Part shown: positions 18,621 through 28,673 of the stretch, piece by piece | Numbering within the stretch: the first letter of the stretch is position 1 | Layout of the letters: each line of letters opens with the position of its first letter | Source: Nemertoderma westbladi | Lineage: Eukaryota; Xenacoelomorpha; Nemertodermatida; Nemertodermatidae | Assembly (NCBI GenBank): GCA_032718475.1 | Contig: JAUCBJ010001472.1 | Coordinates: 1-29,061, forward strand | Direction: 5' to 3' | Length of the DNA stretch: 29,061 nucleotides | Notes under the pieces: model-generated | The model's database searches: none | Told to the model about the DNA's origin: nothing | The model's input: the letters and a program-made list of their open reading frames with translations, nothing else | Made by a program: the position numbers and the translations under genes

Positions 18621-19333
18621 GTATGTTAGTTAGTATGTTAAAAAAGTATATTAACTATCCAATAATTGCAACAAAGTTTGATAAAGCTTTGTCATTCGTT
18701 TAAAAATAATCTAAAGTTTAGGAAAAAAACAGACAGTCTGTCATCTCTCTGTCTACCTATTATTTAAATAACAACTTACTTCAATCTGTGGTGGCTGATT
18801 GACAAATTGACCTATAAAACTTGAAGACAGAAATTTGAAAATTTGATCAGAAGTGTTATGTTAACTAAAAAATAAAATCTATTTAATTTTGGGTCGATAT
18901 TTCTTCAACTTATCGGCTCAAAAATTAACTTACACCAAAATTTAAAAGTGGTTAATTTGTTATGACCACTTAAATTTGAACCTTCCAGTGCCAAATCGCC
19001 TGTCTCTGTGACTGTGTGTATGTGACTGTCAATATGAATTAATTAAAAAAGTCATTTATGAATGTAATTAATCAGCAACCACCTCACAGTGAAACCAGAC
19101 AGTTAGAATTTTCACGACAGGGTTTTCATGGTTGCTGATTAATGGTATAACTTAGAATAAATTTTGTCATTGGAGAGGGGGATAAGGCTCAGCGGGCACA
19201 CATGAAGCAAGTGCCTCTTCTATATTGGCATTCATAAACCTCTCTTGAATTGAAGTATAAATTTTTGATCGGCTACATGGCCGACATTTGAGCCCTTGAT
19301 AATTGCACCTTAAATACGTCCTAAATCCTCAAA
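18621..19333. other. Intron, AT-rich, with small inverted repeats
   Basis: No gene is seen. A 15-bp perfect inverted repeat lies at 19067-19081/19129-19143, and a weaker one at about 18939-18976 (aaagtggt / accactt). Confidence 0.6.
19067..19143. repeat. 77-bp hairpin-forming inverted repeat
   Basis: attaatcagcaacca and its exact reverse complement tggttgctgattaat flank a 47-bp spacer. Could be the tip of a miniature element or an intronic hairpin. Confidence 0.6.
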
Positions 19334-20000
19334 GAGTTCGACAATGTCTGTCCTGGGATCAAGCTCATCGACATCAACAGTTTAGACCTGCTTGGTGCAC
19401 CACTAGGCTCTGCATACATGGAATCAAATCTCAACAAAAAGCTGGCTATCTTTGACCGGATGACAAGGCCCTTATCCAACATAGGCAGCCATAATGCATT
19501 ATTCCTGCTCTGAAACTGCTACCACATATCGAAACTAATGAAGAACTTAATGTGGCCTTGCTCAGAGCGTATATAATGTATCCTCAATGTATCACTAAAT
19601 GACAAACAGTGGCAACAATCAACTATTCCAAACAACCTTGTGGGCCTCGGGATCCGAAGCATCATTGACACAGCCAGTCCTGCTGATTGCGCCAAATTGT
19701 CAGGAGAGCTAGTCTATCAAATATTACATCATGATCAGGCCAAATGTGGGGTCTTCGGTCTTCAACACATCCCTTCACCAGGCAACCTCAACTTGGAAAG
19801 AACAATTATCCTATTTTCCCCTGTCTCTTTTGAGACACTCTTTTGTGGAATTGGTGCATAATCCATGCTATTTTTGAAGCAAATAGGTAAGAGGATTAGC
19901 GTGATCTCAGACAACCCATGTTCATCATCCTTAATTCGTCAGTGATTCTGGCCCTGATTGGGAATGCCTTCAGTACCGGCTGCTCAGGACCCCCTAATTA
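19334..20000 (+). pseudogene. Relic of RT thumb and C-terminal end of an RLE-type retroelement
   Basis: One frame from 19334 reads LLGAPLGSAYMESNL, LAIFDRMTRPLSNIGSHNALFLL, a stop, LNVSLNDKQWQQSTIP and GLGIRSI, to 19861, with two in-frame stops. This pattern (LLGAP, HNALFLL, GGLGIR) is a recurrent post-RT region in invertebrate retroelements. At about 19930-20000 a LALIGNAFSTG-like piece resembles the ILVGNAASIIG end of the 26163 fragment, so both may belong to one family; the nuclease between is deleted here. Family name not known to me. Confidence 0.55.
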
Positions 20001-20042
20001 ATATTAAATGTCTCCAAACTGGTCAATTGCTACGAAATATTG

Positions 20043-20070
20043 ATTATATATATATATATATATTATATAT
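20043..20070. repeat. (TA)n microsatellite
   Basis: About 12 TA units with one interruption. Confidence 0.8.
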
Positions 20071-20286
20071 AGTGTTATATAATTCATTTGTATGATGTGG
20101 TAATGCCGCATTTATACCAAAATATTTAAAATTATAAAACCTATGATTAAAAGGCACTATTCATTATTTCGTGAAAGTATACATAAATACAGATCTAAAA
20201 GTAGATGTCAGTGCAGGAGATAATGCAGTGCAGGTAATGGAACCATATCTTCCAAAAAATAATAATCCTGTCCCATTCACATGCAG

Positions 20287-20461
20287 GTTTATGATGGTTC
20301 GTCCACCAATGATATTAAGATTGTTGCCTGGTCTGATGGACTTAAAAAACGAAATATGGGGAGTGGTGGATTATTGTATATGACATTGAGTGGCAATGAA
20401 GTTACATTATTATTTCAAAATGGTCCTGTTGGCGGCGGAAACTGGCAGATAAACTACACTC
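20287..20461 (+). CDS. CUB domain, C-terminal-half exon
   Basis: Encodes 58 residues plus one base: VYDGSSTNDIKIVAW, a glycine-rich loop, then NEVTLLFQNGPVGGGNWQINYT. The acceptor is AG at 20285-20286 and the donor GT at 20462 (ACTC/gtaagt, a strong consensus). With 18451-18620 it forms a complete CUB domain of about 114 residues with 1-1 outer phases, a unit that can be duplicated without breaking frame. It lacks the second CUB cysteine pair; Trp in VAWSDG stands in its place. The loop MGSGGLLYMT is longer than in the other two copies by about six residues. Confidence 0.88.
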
Positions 20462-20807
20462 GTAAGTTGGAAATCTTATTACATGATAAAATTATCAGTG
20501 GATTGTTATACCCGCTGAATGGGTTCCAGGAGATAGAATCAAACCCTAGATCAGGGGCCCTGCAGGGAAAAGTCCCTGTTGAGGGTTTTTGGCGGGTTGA
20601 TGGTAAGCATTTGAAAAGTTGTAATGATAAATTTTTTTTAGACTGCTTAGTGCTTTTTTTTCAATGACAAACTAGACAAAGATATAAACAGACACATAAA
20701 AGTTTATAAAAAAAAGAAAAACCTCACCCACCACAAGGCTACTGTACAATGTTGCTTGGCTTACAATTATTGTGAATTGTAGTGTGTGCAGGAATTTCAA
20801 ATTTAGT

Positions 20808-21516
20808 TTATGCTTGCATCAGCATTTGCCAAACGGATAGAGGCTTGGGTGATGTCCTGATATGTGCCTGCTGGGCGTTTACGGGAGGACTTAGAGCAGC
20901 AGACACACATGAGCGATGGCCGCAGCAGGGTGAAACTCAGTTGCCATCACACCCAGTTCACACATTCGCTATATGGCGTCTCGCTCCGTTCCACCAACTT
21001 CGAAGCGAGATGCTTTCCAAACAGTGTTATAGTGGGTGAGATACCTCCCAACGCTGAAAATATGAGGGATGTAAACATCACGGGTTTAACCTCCCTAAGC
21101 TGTTCCTGATATTTATTACATTTCCGGTGCTCGTGGAACAGATGGGTGGCGTCGAATTCCATAGCTGTGTTCATTGGGGCGAGGGGATTGAAAACTGAGA
21201 CGTCGGTAAATGTCTTCTGGAATCAACTCCCCCCGAAACCGGAAACTGAGACATCCAGCCGGGCTTATTGGTCAATGGAGGTGGATGCGCGGTTAAACTG
21301 CTCACCGGTAATTGGCTGCAGGTGTGACTCGATGTTGATGTTGTGGGCAACTTCCATTAGGGTGGAGGCGACGAAATCCTGCAGTTTGTTGTGCCTAATC
21401 GATGTATAAATGCTGGTGGGAAAGGACAAGACATGGTTGGTTGAAAATCTTGTCCCAAAGGCACAATGGGTGGGAAGCCTATGAAGTAATGATGAATGGT
21501 ATATAGTAAGAGTCAA
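20808..21516 (-). pseudogene. C-terminal RLE-type domain of a retroelement, decayed
   Basis: One minus-strand frame from 21516 to 20808 with three in-frame stops. In order: LLHRLPTHCAFG, SIRHNKLQDFVASTL, NIESHLQPITGEQ, ARLDVSVSGF, FTDVSVFNPLAP, YQEQLREVKP, FTSLIFSALGG and WQLSFTLLRPSLM. The ARLD...DVSVFNP pair fits a PD-(D/E)XK nuclease core, and this segment recurs after RT in many aquatic animal retroelements. The stop after YSECVNWV looks like a CGA to TGA change, as in methyl-CpG decay. RT itself is not present. Domain class is inference; the repeat nature is well supported. Confidence 0.6.
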
Positions 21517-22340
21517 AATAAATTAATGTTTACTGTAATAATACATTTAGCATATTGGATTAATTCTAACACATAAGTACTATTATCTAATCAGTTACAT
21601 AAGAAGTATCAATAAAAATAAGCATAAATCTACCTCTTCTCTCTCTTGCTGTAAGTTAGCCTAGTTTCTACTGTTACTGAGTCGTGTGGTTGCGCGCCGT
21701 ATCATAAACGTGTGCTTGCGCGAAGCTTGCGCGACTACGCTGCCAGCCAGGTGTGGATGGTTCATATAATTAATAAGATTTTGATGTTTCAGTATACTAT
21801 GATATGTATATTTTTCGTTAGTTATAATTAATAGATAGTCGAATGTAATGTAATATAATACTGATGTCGGATAATAACTGTACTAATTGATTCTTAATGG
21901 CTGCTAACTGACTGGTAGAAACTAGTTCATTACTTCACCCTATCTAAATACTCACACACAACTAGCTAATAATGAGGTTGCAACATATTATGTAGTTATT
22001 CTCAATATCCATACTACCAGCCTTTCCAATCCTGAGGCTCTGATTGGCCCAGCGTTTTTGTCAGCTGATTAATGTACAGATACCAAACCTGGCCTTATCT
22101 ATAGTTACATGGGTATGGGTTACATGGGTTACATACCTACATTATTACCTACACTATTTTGCTCCCTGTATGGTGTAATGCTGAGATTGTTCCCCTTAAT
22201 TAATGGTTGATTCGGTGCCGACCGAATCCTCTATTGTTATTATTGGGTTGTCAATATGTGAATTGTTTTCCCTCCGTGGCTGCTTTCTTTATTGCTAAAA
22301 TTCTCCAGTAGCTTTGGTCGCTATGGTAACATAGGTCAGG
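21517..22340. other. AT-rich intron stretch without a gene
   Basis: No coding signal. A short direct repeat gcttgcgcga occurs twice at about 21714-21734. Confidence 0.5.
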
Positions 22341-22504
22341 TCATGTATTCTAGGTCATTGATCAAGAAAACTTGCCACCTCCATGCAGCATAAAGGAGGT
22401 GCCACCTGTAGCTGCATAGACCCTCTTACTAGGGCAAATCTGGTCCTGTAACTGGGCCCTTCGTTCTGGACACCCTTGGTCCTGGATTAAGGACCCATAT
22501 ACTT

Positions 22505-22735
22505 GGCTGCAGGGGTATATGGCCTGGCCAGGCAGATGGTGATCTACCAATGGCTGGTCAGGAGTAGAGTGTTCTCATGTCCACTCTGAGTGCACTTCAC
22601 TGCGACCTGCACCTGGCAGCATGGGTACAGGGCATGACCCAGCAGATGAGCTGCACAGCCAATGGTGGGTCATGCGCGCGAGTGTAGATATGGGTGATGG
22701 GCCTCATATCTGACTCCACTGCGACACCCACCCTG
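22505..22735 (+). repeat. Two imperfect about 110-120-bp tandem units in RTE 5' region
   Basis: Both units start ggc(t/a)gca(t)ggg, share caatgg...gg(t/g)ca and end in ccactgcgac-type sequence with a cct. Such 5' tandem monomers act as promoters in some LINEs; that role here is inference. Confidence 0.5.
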
Positions 22736-23110
22736 TGGAATGGCAAACCAGGGTGTGGTATTTGCCCCAAGAACTGACTCGGCAAAAAAGCACCCCCCAA
22801 CCCCCACTATGGATTACATTTGTAATGTGGAGGTCCAGCCACTAGAGGCCAGTGGAATGACTGGACACAATCGGCCTCACAGGCGTCAGTTATCTCCTGA
22901 CCGGCTGCCTGTCTCACGCCCTACCGGAGAGAGAGCGGCAAACAATTATTTGAGTCCCTTTCCTGATGACCTTTCTGGCCCAAACCCTGGGTCACCAGGG
23001 AGGCCAGATTGTGAGGGGGGAGGGATTCTGGAGTTGGAGGCTACTCTCATGTTCCACCCCGACCAACAAAGCCATTTGTGAATCTGAGGCAAGTCACTAG
23101 ACTAGCCTCA

Positions 23111-23870
23111 GTAAACACCCTAACACTCGGGTCCCCAATGCGACAAGGTGAGCTGACTGCCTTGGCAGATAAGCTTTCTCTTAGTGCAGTGGGTGTTCAA
23201 GAGAGCACCGAATGCAGACTGGACAGACTGATAAGGTTCTGATTAAGGACATGGGGGGCGGTTGGCGACTCGCCCTCGCTTCAGCAGATGATAGTGGCAA
23301 TGGTGGAATTGGTCTATTGATGAATCCAACTGCACATGCAGCATTGGACAAAATAGACCAAATCTCTAACCGCATCATCAGTTGCCACTTCTCATGTTCT
23401 GGAAGACTGGCTAAGAAGTTTCCTAGGTGGTTCTGATTGTGTGCTACTCTCCAACTAGTGTTGCCCCTGTAGAGGAGGTGGAAAATTTCTACCAGAATCT
23501 ACAAGCAGCTACTGAAGGAGTGGATCAGCATGCATTCTTAACATTCCTGGGAGACTTTAATGCAAGTCTGCATCAATCACCTACATCGCCCTGGGTCTAT
23601 AGCAATAGTGTTAACCGAAATTCCGTCCATCTTCAGGATTTTATCTCTGGAAATGGATTGTTTTCCCAGTTCAACCCAGTTCAAGAAGCGAACTGGAAAG
23701 CTATGGACTCATAGTGGACCCAGTGGTCACAAGTCCCAGATAGACCATATCCTGTTTCGTAGGAAATACAGGAGCTCTATACAAGACTGTAATGCATTTA
23801 CACTACGACCCTTCTCCAGTGATCACCGCCTTATTGTGGCCAAGGTAAGACTTACTCTGCGTGCTAGCAG
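23111..23870 (+). pseudogene. RTE-like AP endonuclease, frameshifted
   Basis: The domain is spread over three frames. From 23111: GELTALADKLSLSAVGVQE (catalytic Glu). From about 23212: GWRLALAS and GGIGLLMNP. From 23427: IVCYSPT and FLGDFNAS. From about 23690: KSQIDHILFRR and FSSDHRLIVAK (catalytic His). All expected APE landmarks are seen in order, so only small indels separate it from an intact domain. It would nick target DNA for priming. Confidence 0.75.
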
Positions 23871-25998
23871 AACAACGAAATCTGCCTTGCCGCGGCATGA
23901 CTGGTCCTCTCTGTTGCAACAGCCAAGTGTGAGATCCAGCTTCACACTACAGCTGAGCAACAGGTATGAGGTTCTTGCCTCTGAGGCTGCAGATCACTGT
24001 GAGGGCTATACTGCCTTCACAGAGGCAGTTAAGTTAGCAGCTGCAGAAACAGTTCCTGTATACCCTCGAAAGAGGAAACGGGCCCCCTGGACTGACAACA
24101 AAATTCAGAAGTGCCGAAATGACCTCTACAAGGCTCAGAAAGAGTCCCGACTCAAACAGACTACAGCGGCCAAGAATGCAGTTAAGGCTGCATCTAGGTC
24201 CCTGAACAGGCAGTACTCTGTTAATTTACAGGAGCTAATAAACCAACAGGTTGATGCCATCAATGATGCTGACAACAGCAGGCAATCATCCCAGGCATGG
24301 AGATCGATCAACTTGCTTGCTGGTCGAAAAAGCCAACCAACCACCAAGGTTAAGGCTGAATCACTTTGAAAAGCTCCTCAATAATGACAGGGTATTGCCT
24401 GATAACTTTATAGAAGTGTCTGAGTCTGTACTCCCAGATATTCCCGTTGGTGATATCTCCTTTGCAGAAGTGAATGCTGCTGCAAAGAGCATTAAGACCA
24501 ATTGTGCCAGTGGAGTAGATGGTGTTCCCACTGAGGTCTTTAAAATACCTGAATGTTTAAAGCTCATATATCCCATCATAGTAGACATGTACCGAACAAT
24601 AAGAGTCCCACAAGAAATGAAAACAAATAAGTTGGTGCCAGTTCCCAAGAAGGGCAACCTAACACTCTATGTTTCTTTTCGGGGAATCTCATTGATCTCG
24701 ATTGCTGCAAAGCTATACAATAGAATTATATTAAATCGCATCAGGGATCCCATTGAGAGACTGCTCCGTGGAAATCAGAATGGGTTCCGTAAAGGTCGTG
24801 GGACCATGGAGCCCATTTTGGCACTTAGAAGGATAATTGAAGAGTTATCAAAAAAGAAAGACAGGCATCTGGCTGTTATCTTTGTTGACTTCTTCAAGGC
24901 CTTTGATTCAGTCTCTCGCTCACGTATGTTCAGCATACTTTCATTATATGGGATTCCTGATGAAATTATTGCAGCAATCAGATCAGTATACGATGGTTCG
25001 ACAACATTTGTGTCTACTGTTGACGGTGACACAGAACCATTTGAAGTGTTATGGGGCGTCCTCCGGGGAGACACACTTGCACCATTCTTGTTCATAATTG
25101 TTGTTGACTATGTTCTACGCATGTCCTTAGATCATCATAATGATGATGGGGTGATTTTAACTCCACCTACTGGCTCCCGAAGGCGAGGAAATCCTGCCAA
25201 GTACCCAACTGATCTAGACTTTGCTGATGACTTAGGAGTACTCTCAGAATCACTAGAGGGAGCCCAAAGGCTCCTCAGCTCATTAGAACATGCTGCTTCT
25301 AGTGTTGGTCTTTTTATTAACTCCAGAAAGACCAAAATTTTGACAGTTAACTTTGAAAGTCCTCAGCAAGTCTCTGATCGGATGAGCATAAGCTCATAAT
25401 ATGGTATGCTTGAGCATGTGGATGACTTCTGTTACCTGGGATCATGGATCCGGAAGTCAGGTGAGGACCTTCGAATACGTAAGGGAAAGGCATGGGCAGC
25501 CTTGAATAGGCTTTCTAGGATTTGGAAGTCACCGAGAATTAATCGGAAACTTAAGGTCCGATTATTTAGAGCAGCAGTAGTTCCAGTACGCCTCTATGGG
25601 TGTCCATGCTGGGCTCTAACTGCTGAGGACACCAAATCTCTGGATGGCACATTCACAAGAATGCTACGCCGGGTTCATTGTGTCAAGTACAATGCACACA
25701 TTTCCAACCAGACACTATATAACATTGGAGGTGTCTCATTGGTTCCCCCAAGCTTCACACTAGAACAAAATCGCCTCCGCTTTGCAGGACATTGCTTTGC
25801 CGTGAGGACCAGCCAGTGCATAATCTTGTACTTTGGCAGCCTCATGGAGTGAATAAGCATGGTGGACAGCCCATGACTTTCTTGAGACGCATCTTAAAGG
25901 ACACTGGCCTTGAAGATGCGGATGATCTAGCAAATGTCATGGGTGATAGGGAGTGGTGGCGGTGCAATTTTGTCGATAAGCCGGCACAGCATTCTTAG
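23870..25998 (+). pseudogene. RTE-like reverse transcriptase and C-terminus, broken
   Basis: A linker rich in Lys/Arg (to about 24369) leads, via a frameshift near 24340, into the RT: HFEKLLNN, ASGVDGVPTEVF, VPVPKKGN, GFRKGRGT, FVDFFKAFDS (motif A), GVLRGDTLAPFLF (Arg where RTE usually has Gln) and FADD at 25220-25231 (motif C). A TAA at 25397-25399 interrupts the same frame just before the LEHVDDFCYLGSWI segment. A frameshift near 25790 moves to the final part, MTFLRRILKDTG, ending about 25998. Catalytic residues survive although the frame does not. Confidence 0.85.
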
Positions 25999-26162
25999 AA
26001 ATGCAGCTGCAATGCAGCATGCCGATCCTAGTAGTATGGTAACATAATACAAGTAGATAGATACCATCTAGCGCATACATAACATACCACACCAACACCA
26101 GCATTGATATTAACAAAATATAAAATAAATTCGGAACATTTATATGCAAGTAGGCTTGTGTA

Positions 26163-26596
26163 GAGGGGATGGGAAGCGAGTAGATGGCGTCACCCTGGTC
26201 CCGTGGAGCCGCGGACGGTTCCTCACGTGGGACGCGACAGTGGCGGACCCTCTGGCACCCAGCCACCTCGCCCAGACTCTATCCGCGGGAGGCCGTACTG
26301 CGGAGGAAGCGGAATCTCTAAAGATCCGCAAATATCAGGAACTCATGGACCGGGGCTACCTCTTCCACCCGGTAGCCTACGAGACCTTGGGCCGCCCCGG
26401 CCCTGAAACATCCGAGTTCCTGAAGGAGATCGGGGCCAGACTCCACTCTGTCACCCAGGAGCCCCGATCTCCCCGCTTCCTCCTGCAGAGGCTGGCCATC
26501 GCCATCCTAGTCGGCAATGCGGCCTCCATCATAGGGACTGTGGACCCCTCACTCAGCAATAACGAGGGACTCTACGAGGTGGTCCACGGTCCCTAA
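26163..26596 (+). pseudogene. GC-rich C-terminal RLE-like fragment of a retroelement
   Basis: About 144 codons open to a stop at 26594-26596. It reads DGVTLVPWSRGR, LTWDATVADPLAPSHL, EAESLKIRKYQEL, YLFHPVAYETLG and FLLQRLAIAILVGNAASI. The DG...WDATV...K..KY...ETLG spacing fits a PD-(D/E)XK nuclease like that at the C-terminus of RLE-type LINEs, though the usual Pro before the first Asp is Val. GC content is far above the neighbourhood and no stops have accumulated, suggesting a recent insertion. No RT precedes it, so it is a 5'-truncated piece. It ends directly at a C25 run. The domain class is inference. Confidence 0.55.
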
Positions 26597-26621
26597 CCCC
26601 CCCCCCCCCCCCCCCCCCCCC
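26597..26621 (+). repeat. poly-C tract (25)
   Basis: Uninterrupted run of 25 C immediately after the stop codon region of the RLE-like fragment. Confidence 0.9.
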
Positions 26622-26914
26622 GATACTCATTGTGCTTTTTATATTTAGTAGTTTAGATTAAAATTCCAAAATCACATTAAATAAAATACATATATTTTTT
26701 TTACAAATAATAAATTGCTTTGTGTCGTGGAACATTTGCACTTTGCATGAGTAGGTGTTGATTGATGTGCAAGTATTGTATTTGTATTAGTATTGTATAG
26801 TTTATTTGTAATTTTTTTATTGGAATTTTTATAGTTTTTATTTTTACGAACTAACACGTTTTTCTGGGCATCCGTTTTCCATAATTAATCTATGTAACCA
26901 TTTTAATTCAACAG
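26622..26914. other. AT-rich intron end
   Basis: No gene. The last bases ttttaattcaacag form the acceptor of the next CUB exon. Confidence 0.6.
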
Positions 26915-27081
26915 CGTGTAACAATGTCGATTTCACTGCAAGATCAGGAGTTATCGTCTCCCCAAACTCACCGAATCCATATTATACCAACAGCGATTGC
27001 CAATACCGAATAATAGGACTAGCAGGAAGAATTCGAGTCACTCCAACAATTTTTGATACGGGAACAGGAGATAAGTTAATT
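26915..27081 (+). CDS. CUB domain, N-terminal-half exon
   Basis: Two bases finish the previous codon, then 55 codons: CNNVDFTARSGVIVSPNSP, the PYYTNSDCQYRI strand and TGTGDKLI. The two cysteines (26 apart) and SPNSPNPYY turn match the exon at 18451. Acceptor AG at 26913-26914. The donor is GT at 27082-27083 (ATT/gttagt), chosen because it leaves phase 0 and joins to IYDG at 28265; the next GT four bases on (gtaaat) would break phase. Confidence 0.87.
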
Positions 27082-27084
27082 GTT

Positions 27085-27166
27085 AGTAAATACTTATGAG
27101 TTATAGTGATAGTAAATACTTACTTATGAGTTATAGTGATAGTAAATACTTATGAGTTATAGTGAT
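27085..27166 (+). repeat. Three tandem 26-30-bp repeats at a splice donor
   Basis: Unit agtaaatacttatgagttat plus agtgat occurs at 27085-27110, 27111-27140 (with a 4-bp insertion) and 27141-27166. The first copy starts three bases inside the intron; each copy has a gtaaat that could act as a weak cryptic donor. Confidence 0.8.
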
Positions 27167-27169
27167 ACT

Positions 27170-28264
27170 AAGTAAATACTAATTTAAGAATTATTGCTTG
27201 CATTAATAAGAATCACACATTTCTTTGGCAAAATCCTTTAAAATCCTCTAATGTGTGTACTGACTCCTTCCACACGAAACCCTCAGCCATGGCTGATTCA
27301 TCTACAACTATAAATATGAATAACTAGTTTCGGTTAGGATTAGTAGGCCAAACCTTAAGTGCAGTACCACTACAACTTCATCAAATTTTGAAAATCCATG
27401 CAATGGATCAATTGGTTGTATCATTTTCCTTCTTGTGTTATATGGCTTGTGGAGGTTCTGAATCCGATGGAATCAGACATCTCAATCTCCATTTTTCAAA
27501 ATATTCGAAATTTCAAAATTTACACCAAAATAAGGCGACCTGCAATGAGCTACAACAATTGAAATGTATTCCATTAGAATCTGCACTCAGTCGCTTAAGA
27601 AAATTTAATATTTTAGGTTCAAACTGAAAAGTCATGATTATTTATTTTTCCTAATAATGCCAAACTACCTTACTTTTAGTATCGGGGTCAATATGACCAC
27701 ACCCTTCACTGGTATTTATGCTACATTTTACAGCCCAGTATTAATACAGTTAATTAATACAGTTTTCAAAAGATTTAAAAGAACTACTCATGGAAGAACT
27801 GGTATAAATAACTAATTAATAAAATTAATTAAATAGAATAATAATTATAATTAAATCTATAAAGTAAGATAAAATAAACATAAACCTAAATTAATTAAAA
27901 CATCATCCGCCTGATCTGGCTTTGCTCACAATCCCCCCCCCGCCCCCCCCCCTCTCCAACATCAAGTTACTACAACAGTTATTGTCAAAACTAGCATCTG
28001 CTACTGACAATCTCTGTTGCTTCCATAAAAATTCTAGAACATAATTTCAAATTTTTGATATTCATCTGCAAGACTTATTTTTTCACACATTAAACTGTTA
28101 TGTGCAAAATTTGATGTTTGGAAAAGAAATATTATATATTGATATTGATAATACATGGTCTAGATATTACGTACTAATATCCAAGTCAACAAGTACAATA
28201 CTTATTACACAAATTCGTACAATTGAAAGATTAAATTTTTTTTATTTTTTATCTATTTTTGCAG
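27170..28264. other. Intron, AT-rich, no gene seen
   Basis: An open frame of 79 codons at 27388-27627 has no recognisable domain or neighbour. A C-rich tract interrupted by one G lies at 27933-27952. The intron ends tttttgcag. Confidence 0.6.
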
Positions 28265-28421
28265 ATTTATGATGGACCCGACTCGTCATACCCAATCCTA
28301 GCAACTTGGGAAGGATCAGGTGTATCAACCCCGGTTGAGTCCAGTTCTGGTGATCTAACTCTGGTATTTCAGGCGGGTCAGAATGAAAACGACAACTCTG
28401 GTTTCTCCCTTGACTATAAAT
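28265..28421 (+). CDS. CUB domain, C-terminal-half exon
   Basis: 52 residues plus one base: IYDGPDSSYPILATWEGSG, then LTLVFQAGQNENDNSGFSLDYK. Acceptor AG at 28263-28264; donor GT at 28422 (AAAT/gtatgt). Length 157 bp, same as 231-387, and the sequence is closer to that exon (ILAxWEG shared) than to 20287. Joined to 26915-27081 it completes the third CUB domain visible. No second cysteine pair. Leaves at phase 1, so more exons, perhaps more CUBs, should follow. Confidence 0.88.
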
Positions 28422-28673
28422 GTATGTATTTGAATTCTTTGTAAATATATTCTTGACAAGGTATCATAATGACAATGAGTTTGGTGTTTTTAGTGACCAA
28501 AAAAGAATTTAATTTCAATAATCACGTATATTTCAGGCAACCACCCCGCCATTTATAAACTGAATCCAATGTTATGTGCAGCCGTGCAAAAGAGCTAATT
28601 ACCCCCACCCCCCCTCAAATTCTGGATTTAGGTTGTGTATTAATACATTTTCACCAATCTTCCAATTTTTTTT
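28422..28673. other. Intron after the third CUB
   Basis: Nothing coding seen; a short C/A-rich patch lies at about 28600-28616 and a T9 run near 28668. Confidence 0.5.

Larger units (their letters stand above)
22505..26020 (+). mobile_element. RTE-like non-LTR retrotransposon, full domains but broken
   Basis: A + strand element with a GC-richer 5' region holding two imperfect tandem units (22505-22614 and 22615-22735), a leader, an APE endonuclease and an RTE-type RT, and a short 3' end near 26020. At least five frameshifts and one in-frame stop disable it. RT signatures (VPVPKKGN, FRGISLISIAAKLYNRI, GFRKGRGT, FVDFFKAFDS, LDFADD) are those of the RTE group. It belongs to the same family as the relic at 2028-3020/18235-18420 but is much better preserved. 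Confidence 0.85.

Noticed and set aside
20171-20383. Open frame overlapping the CUB exon at 20287
   Set aside because: Different frame from VYDG and crosses the splice acceptor; not a separate gene.
21146-21409. + strand open frames over the RLE relic
   Set aside because: The minus-strand frame gives a long recognisable domain; the + frames are shadows.
22740-23081. 113-codon open frame as a host exon or RTE ORF1
   Set aside because: No recognised domain and low-complexity composition; more likely leader of the RTE-like element.
27085-27166. CRISPR-like array
   Set aside because: Repeats are directly adjacent with no unique spacers, in an animal intron.
27388-27627. 79-codon open frame in the last CUB intron
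   Set aside because: No domain, no splice-compatible context and no similarity to the CUB units; chance open frame is enough.
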